Part shown: positions 1 to 8,806 of the stretch, one piece after another
Position numbering within the stretch: the stretch's first letter is position 1
How the letters are laid out: each line of letters begins with the position of its first letter
Position numbers and translations under genes: made by a program
Source of the DNA: a virus
DNA length: 42,910 bases
Strand: one strand, 5' to 3'
Virus record (IMG/VR): IMGVR_UViG_3300002104_000077
Span: 1 to 42,910 of that record
The notes under the pieces: model-generated
What the model was told of the DNA's origin: nothing
The model's database searches: none
The model's input: the letters and a program-made list of their open reading frames with translations, nothing else

Positions 1-513
1 TCACCCACCACCCAAAGAATCAAACGATCGCTCGCACGTCTGGCCGGCTATTCGGCTTTCGTCGGCGGCACCAGCATAGAGTTTAGCGAGCGCTCCAAGC
101 CGGCCGAGCAGCTCGGCACGCACTCGGGAATCAGCTTCGGCTGCCTGGCTGAGCTGGGCAGTGATGGTATTGCCGGCTGCTCGACTGCGCTGCTCAGCTG
201 CGGCGAGGCGCTGCTGCAACCGTTCAAGAGCACTGCCAGCGCCAGCAGCATCAGCCCGCGCAGCTTCCAGTTGTTCATCCGCATGCTTCTGTTCCTTATC
301 GAATGCCGCAATGCGGCGTTTGCTTTCCTGCAGGGCGGCCAGGTTGGCGCGCCGGTCGCGGTCACTCACCTCGGTCTTGTAGCCGGCCAGGCTGGCAACA
401 GCGGTGGCCGCGTCCACTTGCGCGCCAGAAACCCGCAGCTGCTGGCCGGCACCAACAATCAGCAGCGCCAGCACCCACCACGCCCAGGCCGGGGCCAGCT
501 TGAGCCAGGCCAT
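1..513 (-). CDS. Rz: Rz-like inner-membrane spanin (i-spanin, DUF2514-like)
   Basis: A 170-aa protein with one N-terminal membrane anchor (about residues 5-24, rich in W, A, L and V) followed by a long periplasmic stretch that is Ala/Glu/Gln/Arg-rich and coiled-coil-like (about residues 40-130). This is the architecture of i-spanins, which together with the outer-membrane lipoprotein Rz1 disrupt the outer membrane at the end of the lytic cycle. The start chosen is the ATG at 513, which overlaps the TGA of the endolysin gene as ATGA. The ORF is open further upstream, but that segment is the endolysin in another frame. The Rz1 gene is nested inside it in another frame, which strongly supports the call. 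The stop codon is the first three bases of the window. Confidence 0.85.
   Translation of the reverse strand: MAWLKLAPAWAWWVLALLIVGAGQQLRVSGAQVDAATAVASLAGYKTEVSDRDRRANLAALQESKRRIAAFDKEQKHADEQLEAARADAAGAGSALERLQQRLAAAEQRSRAAGNTITAQLSQAAEADSRVRAELLGRLGALAKLYAGAADESRIAGQTCERSFDSLGGG
48..284 (-). CDS. Rz1: Rz1-like outer-membrane spanin lipoprotein, nested inside Rz
   Basis: A 78-aa ORF lying wholly inside the Rz-like gene in another frame. It has a short basic N-terminus, a hydrophobic segment and a lipobox (L-N-G-C, Cys at residue 23), giving a mature lipoprotein of about 56 residues that is rich in Ser and Pro. This is the classic o-spanin design: SPase II processing, outer-membrane anchoring and a short Pro-containing periplasmic segment. 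The start at 284 is preceded by an AAGGA ribosome-binding site at suitable spacing; a second ATG at 278 is an alternative. Complete nesting, as in lambda Rz/Rz1, makes this easy to miss in automatic annotation. Confidence 0.85.
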   Translation of the reverse strand: MRMNNWKLRGLMLLALAVLLNGCSSASPQLSSAVEQPAIPSLPSSARQPKLIPECVPSCSAGLERSLNSMLVPPTKAE

Positions 514-947
514 CACGGCACATCCTTGAAGAAGATGTGCCGCCCGATCTTGGTCGTGCGGCGCGCCGGGTGGCCAGTCCACTTAGGCGGGCTGGCCATG
601 GTCGTGCTGTAGTAGTGGGTCGCGCCGCCGGTTGGGTCGGGGTCTTTGCTGGTCATGGCCGTCACCGCTGCTTCGCGGGCGCGGGCGTACTCGGTTTCCG
701 GAATGGCCTTGGCACCAGTCAGGTAGGGGCGGTTCGGGTCGTTCTTGTTCCAGCAGGAGAACTGCCAGGGCGCCTGGCACACGCCGACATAGCCCTCGCC
801 CCACCAGTCCGGCTTGCCGTCACTCCCCAAGTCAGCCTCCACCCGGTTGCGGATGCAGCGGCCAACCGCCACTTGCCCGGCAACCCCCTCCCCCCGCGCC
901 TCGGCCCAGATAGTCCGGGCCAGCACGTCAACGTCTCGCTCTTGCAT
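513..947 (-). CDS. Endolysin, SleB/Hydrolase_2-type cell wall hydrolase
   Basis: A 144-aa protein with the SleB-type hydrolase signature near the N-terminus (RTIWAEARGEG, where the Glu residues lie in the likely active site) and the family pattern ending in HYYST followed by W-x-x-HP. Such proteins cleave peptidoglycan glycan strands. There is no signal peptide, so export would need the holin. The start is the ATG at 947, preceded by GGAGA and lying directly after a terminator-like hairpin. The gene is followed by Rz with an ATGA overlap, giving an endolysin-Rz-Rz1 cassette. The holin is not next to it; the best candidate is at 20.6-21.0 kb. Confidence 0.85.
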   Translation of the reverse strand: MQERDVDVLARTIWAEARGEGVAGQVAVGRCIRNRVEADLGSDGKPDWWGEGYVGVCQAPWQFSCWNKNDPNRPYLTGAKAIPETEYARAREAAVTAMTSKDPDPTGGATHYYSTTMASPPKWTGHPARRTTKIGRHIFFKDVP

Positions 948-963
948 ACTTTTCTCCAGGCAA

Positions 964-986
964 TAAAAAGCCCGCACAGGGCGGGC
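964..986 (-). terminator. Hairpin plus U-run just upstream of the endolysin
   Basis: A 6-bp GC stem (GCCCGC/GCGGGC) with a 5-nt loop, followed on the minus strand by five T and then directly by the GGAGA of the endolysin gene. It has the form of an intrinsic terminator but sits inside the late transcript, so it is probably read through by an antiterminated polymerase or acts as an mRNA-stability/processing element. It belongs to a series of similar hairpins in the late region. Confidence 0.65.
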
Positions 987-1012
987 AGGGTTCTTCGGGT
1001 GGCGTTATGCGC

Positions 1013-1129
1013 CTAGCGCGGCGGGAAGGGTACGTATTGCTGGTATTGCCATCGTGGTTGCCACCACGGCGCTCGATACGTTGGTCGTGTGGTCCATACG
1101 GTCCAGAGTCTCCGAGCTGCTAATTCCAT
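1013..1129 (-). CDS. Possible small W/P-rich protein (hypothetical)
   Basis: In the stretch between the LamG-like gene and the endolysin the clearest candidate is a 38-aa ORF starting at 1129 with an AGGA box five bases upstream. It is unusually rich in Trp, Pro, Arg and Tyr and has no recognisable domain. An alternative overlapping ORF in another frame (1005-1097, 30 aa) encodes a mildly hydrophobic peptide that could be a holin remnant. Neither can be confirmed from sequence alone; apart from these I see nothing in the gap. Confidence 0.3.
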   Translation of the reverse strand: MELAARRLWTVWTTRPTYRAPWWQPRWQYQQYVPFPPR

Positions 1130-1212
1130 GTGTGTCCTGGGACTGAATCCCAGCAGCTCGAAGTTGGCGTTTCACCCTTTTATTGCTTTGTCAACTATTG
1201 GTGGAAAGCGAA

Positions 1213-1947
1213 TCAGTAGTTCGGGAATTGTACGATTGCGGGGGTATAAGGTGCGGTATTCCTAGCATACCCCTTGGTTACGCGTAACTCGTCGATATGC
1301 CCGTCAAGTGAGTTTGTCGTCAGGTGATCTGACATATCGCCTATTGTCCCAACCAGAAGACCTGTCCAGTAAGACGAGCGCGAAGAGTAATCAAACGCGC
1401 TTAGAGATACCTCGCTGCCGTCTACGAAGACCCGAACTGTCGTCCCGTCAGAAGACGCCTGAAACGTCATAAACTGCCCATCGACGTGGGTGTAAGTGCC
1501 GTACCAGGCCGTTGCTGATCCTTCCTCGACAATGTAGATGTATGTTGACGAGGCGTAACGCTGGAGGTAAAACCTGAAATCGTCAGACCCACCCAATGGC
1601 GAGTACGAGAATAGCCCGGCGTTACGGTCACCAGCCCATGTAACCTTAGCCCGCACCTCGACTGACCAGGCTGAACCTTGGACCATCCCCCCTATAGCTG
1701 GGATCACCCCTCCGCTCAGGTATGATCCAGCAGTGAGGTTGCCGCACGCACCACCGAACCCATCCGATGCGCTGATGGCCGCCGAGCCGTTGCTGGTTAT
1801 CGCGCTGCCTTTCTCATCGGTGAAGAGCGTGGCCCCGTCGACCCCGTTGAAGCGCATATACAGGCCAACATTTGACCAGTAGGGGTCGTTACCCGCAGGT
1901 GGACTTGCGGCCACCGGACGACCGCCTGCCACGATCCCGGCGATCAT
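1213..1947 (-). CDS. LamG/concanavalin-A-like lectin domain protein of the tail fibre region
   Basis: A 244-aa protein. After a short N-terminal segment it shows a LamG-like jelly-roll pattern: 'LYMRFNG' near the start, 'WSVEVRAKV' mid-domain, 'VFVDGSEV', and a terminal 'GHIDELRVTKGYAR', which is the typical C-terminal strand of LamG_3 domains. Such modules bind carbohydrates and in phages usually serve in host recognition as tail-fibre-associated domains. The start is the ATG at 1947, overlapping the TGA of the 66-aa gene as ATGA, so the four genes from the fibre to here are translationally coupled or nearly so. The specific ligand is unknown. Confidence 0.75.
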   Translation of the reverse strand: MIAGIVAGGRPVAASPPAGNDPYWSNVGLYMRFNGVDGATLFTDEKGSAITSNGSAAISASDGFGGACGNLTAGSYLSGGVIPAIGGMVQGSAWSVEVRAKVTWAGDRNAGLFSYSPLGGSDDFRFYLQRYASSTYIYIVEEGSATAWYGTYTHVDGQFMTFQASSDGTTVRVFVDGSEVSLSAFDYSSRSSYWTGLLVGTIGDMSDHLTTNSLDGHIDELRVTKGYARNTAPYTPAIVQFPNY

Positions 1948-2144
1948 GCTGGCCAGCCCGCCAAGGCGGCATATTGTGGCGCGCCCGTATCCGCCACGAA
2001 CTCGGCGCGCTGCGCAGCGCTGTAGCTCTGACACTTGGCGCGCTCATAGCCTAGCGGGTTACCGTCAGCGTCGGTTTTCAACTCAAGCCACACGGCTTCT
2101 AGGGTGTTCGATTCGATATGGTGCGTTACGCCGGATAGGATCAT
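1944..2144 (-). CDS. Small tail-fibre-associated protein (hypothetical, chaperone-position)
   Basis: A 66-aa protein between the tail fibre and the LamG-like gene, joined to both by ATGA overlaps. It contains 'LEAVWLELKTDADGNPLGYERAKCQSYSA', which resembles small phage proteins often encoded directly after tail fibres. A role in fibre assembly is inferred from position only. The start at 2144 was chosen because of the four-base overlap; the upstream extension of the frame is the fibre C-terminus in another frame. Confidence 0.6.
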   Translation of the reverse strand: MILSGVTHHIESNTLEAVWLELKTDADGNPLGYERAKCQSYSAAQRAEFVADTGAPQYAALAGWPA

Positions 2145-4432
2145 GCTGTAGCCCCTTTTTCGATGTTGAATTGCAATACGAGCGTTTCGGATAGCGAGCC
2201 TGCCGTCATGTTGCGGATCGAGATACGGCACGACCCCGCAGCAACTGCGTCGACAGTCACTACATATGCTCCGGCCGTTGCTCCGCTTTTAATAACGACC
2301 TTTGGAATGTCGTTGGCTGCAATTTTGTTGTTTGTCAGCACGAAGCTGACAGCCGTGTTAGCAGTTAGCGCGGCGGATGCCGTAGTTATCTGCCCGGATG
2401 GTTTGTTTAGAGTTACCCCTGTTGTCTTACTGGTTGCCTGCGCTACTGTGCCGCCAGAACCGGTGCCGAATCCGATGGAGCCGGTGTCTGTAACTAGGGA
2501 GTTGACCCCGTAGGATGACCACATCTCTACCCATCCACCCCATACTCCATTAACCCCCATACGCATCCAAGATTGCGCAGGCAGTGGGGCACCTGAGCTG
2601 TATGTGTAGGCCACCTGAGTCTGATTGGTGGCGTAGGCCGTCACGAACAAATAGACGTAGTTGATCTGCCCTGTCTGCCCTGTGGGGAAGTTAGCGGGTC
2701 GTGAACCAGGCGCGCCGCCTAGTAGTTTACCGTACCACCCAGCCGTTGTGATGGTGTTAAGGTCAGTGACGCCATCAGTGTTGCCGGGCTTAGGTAATGC
2801 TAGATAGTCGCTATTTAAAGGCAGCGCAAAGTCGCCAACTTTGAGGACTCGGCCTACTGTCACGTCGGTACCCGACGCAGTGAGGTCGGCTAGTGCCGCA
2901 GTTCCAAGCCCGAGCGCCGTCCGCTGCTCGGCGGTCGTACCGACCACGCCACCTAGCCACCACGAATCTGCACCCGTGCGCTTTAGCGATGCCGCGCCGT
3001 TCTGTGTGCTCAACGTGAGCGATCCGGCCACAACCCCATTGAGCGATACGCCAGAAGCGGCTGTAACCGTTATGTCGCCGGTGTTCGATGGAAGAAAGTG
3101 CAGTTCGGCGTCAGCAGTCCAAGCCACGGTCGCCTGCGCCGGTATCGTCGAGGTATAGTTGCTGACGGTGCTGTTGACGCCGAACGTGTTGATGCTTGTC
3201 AGGCCGAGCGTTTCATTGCCCGTGATGGAGCGGATTACAGGTAGCGATGCACCTCCGCCTGCAATGGATAGATCACCAGCCCCGAGCAGGCTGGAGCCGT
3301 TCACCGTTTTGAGGGTCGTGCCGCTGACCAGCGTGTCCTGCTTGCCGGCCACAGTAGTCACAAGGCTGGTGACCTGCGCCTGCAGCTTGCCGAGGAACAC
3401 CAGCAGACTGTCCGTTGCAAGGCCTGCGGTGGCAGTCACGAAGCTGACGCCGGTCATGACCACGCCGCGCACTGCTGCGGCCAGATCGCTGATAGTGCTG
3501 GCGGCCTGGGTGCCGCTGTGGGTCGAGCGGTCGCGCAGCTGGGCGTCGGTGGCGTTGGCCGTGGCGCCGGCAGCGATGGCGCCCAGCTTGGCCTGCTCGG
3601 TATCACTGAAAGCGTTGGTGTCCGGGTTCGATTCGTAGGCCGTTTTAATTTGCGCGGCCGTCATGCTGCCGCTGGCGCCAGACTGGATGATCCAGGCACT
3701 GTCGCTTACGTCCCAGATGTAGCGGGCCACATCAGCGCCTGCGCCGCTATCCACGTCCGCATAGTCACCGGCAACTGCAGACGGGTGGGCCGCCTGGAGG
3801 GCTGCAAGGCTGGCATGCAGGCCCTTGAAGTGCGCAGCCTCCAGGCCGGCCAGCTTGGCCTTTTCGGCGGCGGTGTAGTTCTGATCGCTCAGTACCTTGG
3901 CGCCATCCTTATCCACCTTGCCGGCCAGGCTACTTGCCAGAGCAGCAGGCTGCACAGCGGTGTCGGCTTTTGCGCCCTGGGCGGCAGTGGCCGCACCAAT
4001 GTCGGCGGCGGTTGGCTTGGCGTGCACATGGTCCTCGCGCGATGCGGTCGAGGCGATGCCGGCGGCAGGCGGGCCGAGCGGTTGCGGTGCAGCATTGCCA
4101 ACAATCGCGCCGCTTCCAGCGCGCAAGGCCTCAAGCGTGCCCTTGGTGGCGCGCGCAGAGATAACCGATGCAGACACCCAGTCACGTGCGGCAGTGCCCT
4201 CCTGGCCACGCTGCACAGTCAGCACGCCGGACGCACTGGCGGTAACCTTAACGATTTCCCAGGCGGTTTCGATACCGGCACCATCCAGGGCGGCCAGGGT
4301 CAGCAGGTAGTAATCGCCCGCGCCAAGGCCGGTCAGCTTGGCAGCATCAGCCAGTGGCACGGAAAGCGAGACAGCCGAAGCTGTGGCCGGAGCAGTGAGC
4401 ACTGCGAACCAGTTGTTGATGAACAGTTGCAT
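2141..4432 (-). CDS. Tail fibre protein
   Basis: A 763-aa Ala/Thr/Ser/Gly-rich fibrous protein. The N-terminal part (about 1-130) resembles phage fibre attachment domains. The central part contains repeats of the 'AADIGAATAAQGAKADTAVQ' and 'AEKAKLAGLEA' type seen in trimeric tail fibres. The C-terminal third has a pyocin-knob-like segment ('TAGWYGKLLG...NQTQVAYTYSS...SWMRMGVNGVWGGWVEMW') and a final beta-rich domain. It would mediate receptor binding at the tail tip. The ATG at 4432 is preferred over the GTG at 4438 because an AAGGGG box lies at proper spacing. No DGR variable repeat is present here, although phage fibres are common DGR targets. Confidence 0.85.
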   Translation of the reverse strand: MQLFINNWFAVLTAPATASAVSLSVPLADAAKLTGLGAGDYYLLTLAALDGAGIETAWEIVKVTASASGVLTVQRGQEGTAARDWVSASVISARATKGTLEALRAGSGAIVGNAAPQPLGPPAAGIASTASREDHVHAKPTAADIGAATAAQGAKADTAVQPAALASSLAGKVDKDGAKVLSDQNYTAAEKAKLAGLEAAHFKGLHASLAALQAAHPSAVAGDYADVDSGAGADVARYIWDVSDSAWIIQSGASGSMTAAQIKTAYESNPDTNAFSDTEQAKLGAIAAGATANATDAQLRDRSTHSGTQAASTISDLAAAVRGVVMTGVSFVTATAGLATDSLLVFLGKLQAQVTSLVTTVAGKQDTLVSGTTLKTVNGSSLLGAGDLSIAGGGASLPVIRSITGNETLGLTSINTFGVNSTVSNYTSTIPAQATVAWTADAELHFLPSNTGDITVTAASGVSLNGVVAGSLTLSTQNGAASLKRTGADSWWLGGVVGTTAEQRTALGLGTAALADLTASGTDVTVGRVLKVGDFALPLNSDYLALPKPGNTDGVTDLNTITTAGWYGKLLGGAPGSRPANFPTGQTGQINYVYLFVTAYATNQTQVAYTYSSGAPLPAQSWMRMGVNGVWGGWVEMWSSYGVNSLVTDTGSIGFGTGSGGTVAQATSKTTGVTLNKPSGQITTASAALTANTAVSFVLTNNKIAANDIPKVVIKSGATAGAYVVTVDAVAAGSCRISIRNMTAGSLSETLVLQFNIEKGATA

Positions 4433-4441
4433 AGCCACCCC

Positions 4442-6037
4442 TTAGACCCATGATTGTCGCCGGTTCGCAGAGCCGCGCAGCACCTCCCCAGTGACGGGGT
4501 TGTAGCTGCCGGTGGCACCGGCGTTGAAGTAATAAAAAGATCGCGTGAAGCGCGTGCCCCCATCGCCAGGGTGAGGTTCCTGACTTCGCAGGTTGCGGGC
4601 ATCCACGCCATGCGGATGAGCGGCGGGCCGATAATGGCAATGGGTGATGTAAGACGCGGCGCCCGGCTCATAGTCGTAGGGCTCAACGGCCGTGCAGATG
4701 CCGCCGAGCTTGTTGCTAAGCGCGCACACCCACACAGCCCTCAAATCCTGCTCGCGCAGCAGGTTTTGCTGGGCGGCGCCATCGAGGGTGTAGATGTAGG
4801 CAACTGAAGTGGCAACGCCGTGCAGGCCTGGCCCATATACAGCCAATGGCTCGGGCCAACTGACGTTTGTCGTCGGCAGATCGCCAGAATCGGCGACATC
4901 ATCGTCGTCATCCGTGAGCTGGATTGTGCGAATCACCTGCAGAGACGTGCCGTCCGTATGGACTACCTGTAACCGCTCAAGCAAGTCCACCTCGTCGAAC
5001 TGGATGCCCGCCCGATACATCTTCAAGGCCGTTGTGCGCTGCGCGTTGCACTCCTCGACCTGAGTTCCGCCATCCGTGCGGATCTCGCGCGTGTGCTTTG
5101 ACTCCTGAGTGCGACTGCAGCGCACGCTGACGATGCCGCCGCCCTGGGCATACCATGCAGTGACCAGATAACGGGTCTGCACCCAGGTCTGCAGGCGCGT
5201 TCGCACACCATTGGCAGTCTCGTCACTCTGGCTAAAAGACGGGTCGCCAAGGGCTGAGCGGCGATCCTCTATCAGCCTGATGGCTATGCCTGATGCTCCA
5301 TCGCTGTCAAAGAAGTCGGCCGTTAGCTCTATCTCAACCAGGGCACAGTAGGTGCGTGGCCCGTGCTTACCTGTGGCAGGCGGTGGGGCAGCCTCGCCGG
5401 TATTGTTGGCCGACGTGTATCCGGTGATACCAAGCAGAACCTTGCAGTCCTTGACGTCGAGGATCGATGAAAAATACCGGCCTGGCTCGGCATCGGTGAT
5501 CATCATCGGGGAGGCATAACCGCTCGCGAAAGAGCCGTCATGAGCAGCAAAAGCTGGCTGGCCTTCGCCCTGGCCCAGTTGATCCGGCGTAACGGCGCGA
5601 GTGGCGACGATAGTTCGCCCCTGATGCTTCGCGGTGATCTGCAGCATGCCGAACTGAATTACCATGCTGCAGATGAAAACGCGCCCAGGCTGGTCGGCCA
5701 GTGGCGGTCGATAAAGTGGCAGCCCGTTGTGCTTTAGACGGTTGGCGCCATAGGCCGCCACCTGGTAGTCGGCGAGGTCTTCGTAGGCGGCCGCGGTGTA
5801 GCGCAAAATGGCCTTGCCCCACCATGCGCCACCGGCGTCGGCAATAGTTTCCGATGCAATATCTGGGCGGCCTATGTCCCACAGCAGCGTATCACTCCCG
5901 CCAAATGCAGCGATGGCCACCTCGCGGCCCGTTGGCAAGGTCACCTTGTGCAGGCCGCCGCCCGCCCAGGTAATCGGCCCATGCCAAGGCCACCCGGCGG
6001 CCACACACTGCGATGGCGACTCGTAAGACAGACTCAT
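4442..6037 (-). CDS. Tail-tip/virion structural protein (hypothetical)
   Basis: A 531-aa soluble protein with no signal peptide or membrane segment. It lies between the hub-like protein and the tail fibre, with an ATGA overlap to the preceding gene and nine bases to the fibre. I do not recognise a named domain. Content (many W, Y, T; long beta-prone segments) and position point to a tail-tip or adaptor component. The start at 6037 is fixed by the overlap. Confidence 0.65.
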   Translation of the reverse strand: MSLSYESPSQCVAAGWPWHGPITWAGGGLHKVTLPTGREVAIAAFGGSDTLLWDIGRPDIASETIADAGGAWWGKAILRYTAAAYEDLADYQVAAYGANRLKHNGLPLYRPPLADQPGRVFICSMVIQFGMLQITAKHQGRTIVATRAVTPDQLGQGEGQPAFAAHDGSFASGYASPMMITDAEPGRYFSSILDVKDCKVLLGITGYTSANNTGEAAPPPATGKHGPRTYCALVEIELTADFFDSDGASGIAIRLIEDRRSALGDPSFSQSDETANGVRTRLQTWVQTRYLVTAWYAQGGGIVSVRCSRTQESKHTREIRTDGGTQVEECNAQRTTALKMYRAGIQFDEVDLLERLQVVHTDGTSLQVIRTIQLTDDDDDVADSGDLPTTNVSWPEPLAVYGPGLHGVATSVAYIYTLDGAAQQNLLREQDLRAVWVCALSNKLGGICTAVEPYDYEPGAASYITHCHYRPAAHPHGVDARNLRSQEPHPGDGGTRFTRSFYYFNAGATGSYNPVTGEVLRGSANRRQSWV

Positions 6038-6489
6038 TGGACTGCCGGCTTCGCAATGTTCAACACCACCGAATTTCCTTCAGCATCCAGAAACTTCCAT
6101 TTTTTAATGGGCCGGACTTCGAAGGTGAGCAGCCCGTCAGTGGTTTCCTGGATCATCGCCGGCCAGAATTCGCGATCACCGACATCCCCGACAGCAACCT
6201 CTGTCAGCGGGCTGGCAATCCCGCCGCCGGTGCTGGTGGTGGCAGGCGCCTTGTAGGTGCCGGTGCCCACCGTGGCCGGACGGTTGCCTTTGGCCTCGCG
6301 GCTGCGCAGAGATACCTGCTTGCGTGGGGATGTCTCCAGGGTGTTGAGGTCGGCCTTGAAGGTCGACGCCCGTGCGGCCTCGATGCCGGCGCGGATGGCT
6401 TGGCGATCCTTGATCATGCGATCGCCAATGGCGCGGCGAGAGTCCTGCATGCGGTAGCCGCTGTCGCGGCGGTCATCCTGTGCGCTCAC
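6034..6489 (-). CDS. Tail-associated protein (hypothetical)
   Basis: A 151-aa protein with a charged helical N-terminal half ('DRMIKDRQAIRAGIEAARAS') and a C-terminal beta-prone segment ending 'RPIKKWKFLDAEGNSVV'. It is located between the hub-like protein and the 531-aa tail-tip protein. The GTG at 6489 has GGAG eight bases upstream and is preferred; a TTG at 6495 would give a TTGA overlap. I assign no function beyond likely virion component or assembly factor. Confidence 0.55.
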   Translation of the reverse strand: MSAQDDRRDSGYRMQDSRRAIGDRMIKDRQAIRAGIEAARASTFKADLNTLETSPRKQVSLRSREAKGNRPATVGTGTYKAPATTSTGGGIASPLTEVAVGDVGDREFWPAMIQETTDGLLTFEVRPIKKWKFLDAEGNSVVLNIAKPAVQ

Positions 6490-6491
6490 GG

Positions 6492-8249
6492 TCAAAGCTC
6501 CAGCAGGTCGGTGGGGATGGCCACCCGGTAGGTGGCGGCCTGGGTGGCCTGGTATTCGTCTTGGTGGGCGGCCGGTATCTCTGGGGCTTCCAGCTTCAAC
6601 TCACGCGGGAACAGCACAAGCCCGGCGTTGATATCCAGGTCGTTCTGCGTGTAGTTGCCGCTGAAGCCCAGGCGCTCCGGGTCGTAAACCGGCGACAGGT
6701 TGCGCCCGCCCAACTGGCTCGGCAGGCTGATTGACAGCCCCGGCGTGCCGGCGGGCGTGCTGTTTGGCTTGGCCGGGATGGTCAGCGCGTCATCAACCGT
6801 ACCGCCGCCCTGGCTGACGGCCAGCAGCAGCGTGGTGATGGCCTCGCCTGAGTCAAAGTCCCACTCATCAATCAGGCTGGCCAGCTTGGCCTGGCAGGCA
6901 ATGTCGCGGCCGGCCACGTGGTCATTGACCTGCAACGTGTGCTCCAGCTGCACGCCGAGAGTGTCGGCGGTCGGCAACTGAAAGCTCAGGCGGTTGGCGC
7001 GGTGGGCGGCCAGCACCTGGGTCTTGGCGATGGCGGTGCCTACCGAAAAGACCCCGGCAAGGCGCGTGTCATCGCGCACGTCCACCACCCAATCGCCCAG
7101 CGCGTCCTGCACAGCATCAGTCTCTGGCGCCTTGAAGGTGGCGCTCTCAAACTCGGCCTCGCGATCGCTTTCGGTGTCCGCGCCAAAGCGATCCCGGCGG
7201 ATCACTTCGCCGGCCTGGGCGATGCTGGCCGGCGCCTCGATGCGGATGCGGTATTGCTCGGTCACCGGCTGGCCCCAGCGCCGTGCGGCCGTCCAGTTGC
7301 CGCCCAGCAGCAAGTCCGGAAAGCGGTTGGTCCAGCCAGCGGGCGGGTCGCAGTACACGCCGCTGGGCGGCAGCTTGTGCCACACCGCGCCATCGAGCAC
7401 CACCTGATACCCGGCGCCACTGCAGGCCGACTCGACCATTGCGATGTCGGGCAACTCGGTGTCATCGCGGCGCCACACGCAAAACCCGTTATCGATGCTG
7501 TTGCCGGCGATGTTCGGGTGCGACCAGGTGAATTGCTGGTGACGTTCGCGCAGGCGGATGAAGCGATAATCCAGCTCCAGCTCCACCACGTTGACGCGCT
7601 CGCTCAGCTCGACGGGTATCCAGTCCATCGACTGGTCCAGCACGCTGCCGGCCGGGTAGATAAACGCCGGGGCGGTGGCGACCCAGGGGGTCACCTGCAG
7701 CACGCCGTTGACGGACTTCTGCAGGCTGGCGGCCTGGGTGCTCATGCGCTCTTGGGCGTAGTCCCAGCGCGAGCGGCCATCGGGGGATTCAAACACGTCC
7801 GCCGACCACTGGCCGCCGGCCAGCGCGTCAACCTGGGCAACGGTCAGCGCCTCAATGGCATCCTGCAGGCGGTCGCTGCAATCGCAGCTCAGCAGGCGCT
7901 CCTGCATGCTGTACTGCGGGCGGATCACCTGGCCGGCGAAGCGCAGGTGCTCGACCCAGGCAGAGCCTGACCAGTGCTGGTAATAGACCTCAACCGACTT
8001 GCCGATGTACGCCGCCGGGTTGACGGCGCCCGCGTCGAGGCTCAGTACGAAGTCGGCCAGGGTGGCGGCGCCCTCTTCCCGCTCGATGCGCAGGGAGCCG
8101 GTCAGGTTGGCGCTAATATCCACGCCGCCCAGCAGCACCCGCGCGCCCCACAGCACCGAGATAATCGGCTCGACGGTGACGGCAGGCTGGCCCAGGGCCG
8201 CAGCGCCGTTGAGCGGTACCGCGTTGAGTTCGGCGCCATTGATTTGCAT
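6492..8249 (-). CDS. Large tail-tip / baseplate-hub-like protein
   Basis: A 585-aa protein encoded two genes after the tape measure, where siphophages place the distal-tail and hub proteins. An early segment ('GSLRIEREEGAATLADFVLSL') resembles the beta-rich start of hub/gp27-like domains, followed by 'FAGQVIRPQYSMQERLLSCDC', again typical of such proteins. The remainder has no obvious enzymatic motif. The ATG at 8249 overlaps the preceding TGA as ATGA; the open frame upstream is a shadow. The hub assignment is inferred from order and weak sequence resemblance. Confidence 0.6.
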   Translation of the reverse strand: MQINGAELNAVPLNGAAALGQPAVTVEPIISVLWGARVLLGGVDISANLTGSLRIEREEGAATLADFVLSLDAGAVNPAAYIGKSVEVYYQHWSGSAWVEHLRFAGQVIRPQYSMQERLLSCDCSDRLQDAIEALTVAQVDALAGGQWSADVFESPDGRSRWDYAQERMSTQAASLQKSVNGVLQVTPWVATAPAFIYPAGSVLDQSMDWIPVELSERVNVVELELDYRFIRLRERHQQFTWSHPNIAGNSIDNGFCVWRRDDTELPDIAMVESACSGAGYQVVLDGAVWHKLPPSGVYCDPPAGWTNRFPDLLLGGNWTAARRWGQPVTEQYRIRIEAPASIAQAGEVIRRDRFGADTESDREAEFESATFKAPETDAVQDALGDWVVDVRDDTRLAGVFSVGTAIAKTQVLAAHRANRLSFQLPTADTLGVQLEHTLQVNDHVAGRDIACQAKLASLIDEWDFDSGEAITTLLLAVSQGGGTVDDALTIPAKPNSTPAGTPGLSISLPSQLGGRNLSPVYDPERLGFSGNYTQNDLDINAGLVLFPRELKLEAPEIPAAHQDEYQATQAATYRVAIPTDLLEL

Positions 8250-8752
8250 CAGACTTCCTCGGCAGTAAACGACCAGCTGTAGGCAGCGTTGCCGCTGTCC
8301 AGCCCTTCGGCCGGCGGCTCGCACATCACGGCGTACATCGGCAGCCAGCGCACGTGGTATTCGGCGGCGCCCGGCACGGCGGTGAGGGTGAAGGCATTGC
8401 CGACCATGGCCACCGGCGCCGGCACCCAATCCCCCGCCACATAGGCGTGGGCCCAGGGCGCAACATCGGGCCGGATGGCGCCCGGCAAGGTGCCAGTAAG
8501 CCCCGTGGTGGCCAGCGACAGCGGCTGGGTGCAGCGCAGCTCAAGCGGGCCGTCGAAGTTCAGGCCGGCAAAGCCGGGCCCCATCCACCCGGCGCCGCTG
8601 ATGGTGATGGCCGTCTTGCGCCAGTTGCGCATCTTGACCAGGGCGCCACCCGAGCGGCGCCGGCTGGTTACGCCGCCAATCGGGCTGTACTCGCATACGG
8701 GCGCGCCGGCATGCAGCCGGATCGGCACGCCGCCAAGGGTTACTTCGGTCAT
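8249..8752 (-). CDS. Minor tail protein (hypothetical)
   Basis: A 167-aa protein, first gene after the tape measure. It contains 'CEYSPIGGVTSRRRSGGALVKMRNWRKTAITISGAGWMGPGF', a basic linker then a compact beta-prone domain. The position fits a distal-tail or tape-measure-adjacent component. GGAG precedes the ATG at 8752, and a terminator-like hairpin lies between this gene and the tape measure. The family is not recognised. Confidence 0.6.
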   Translation of the reverse strand: MTEVTLGGVPIRLHAGAPVCEYSPIGGVTSRRRSGGALVKMRNWRKTAITISGAGWMGPGFAGLNFDGPLELRCTQPLSLATTGLTGTLPGAIRPDVAPWAHAYVAGDWVPAPVAMVGNAFTLTAVPGAAEYHVRWLPMYAVMCEPPAEGLDSGNAAYSWSFTAEEV

Positions 8753-8768
8753 GCAAATCTCCGGACAA

Positions 8769-8794
8769 TAAAAAGCCCGGCGCTGGGCCGGGCT
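8769..8794 (-). terminator. Hairpin plus U-run between tape measure and next tail gene
   Basis: An 8-bp perfect stem (AGCCCGGC/GCCGGGCT) followed on the minus strand by TTTTT and then the ribosome-binding site of the next gene. It has intrinsic-terminator form and the same layout as the hairpins near 970, 12200, 13375 and 21320. Confidence 0.7.
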
Positions 8795-8806
8795 ATTGGG
8801 TGGCGG

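Noticed and set aside
2141-4432. DGR variable repeat in the tail fibre
   Set aside because: I looked for the template's 3' constant segment (GAGCTCCGTGTCCGTCCCG) in the fibre and LamG genes and found no match. The fibre C-terminus has no RVRPVR-like ending.
6918-7970. Long plus-strand open frame across the hub-like tail gene
   Set aside because: Antisense shadow of the 585-aa tail protein; the composition is not protein-like and no motif is visible.
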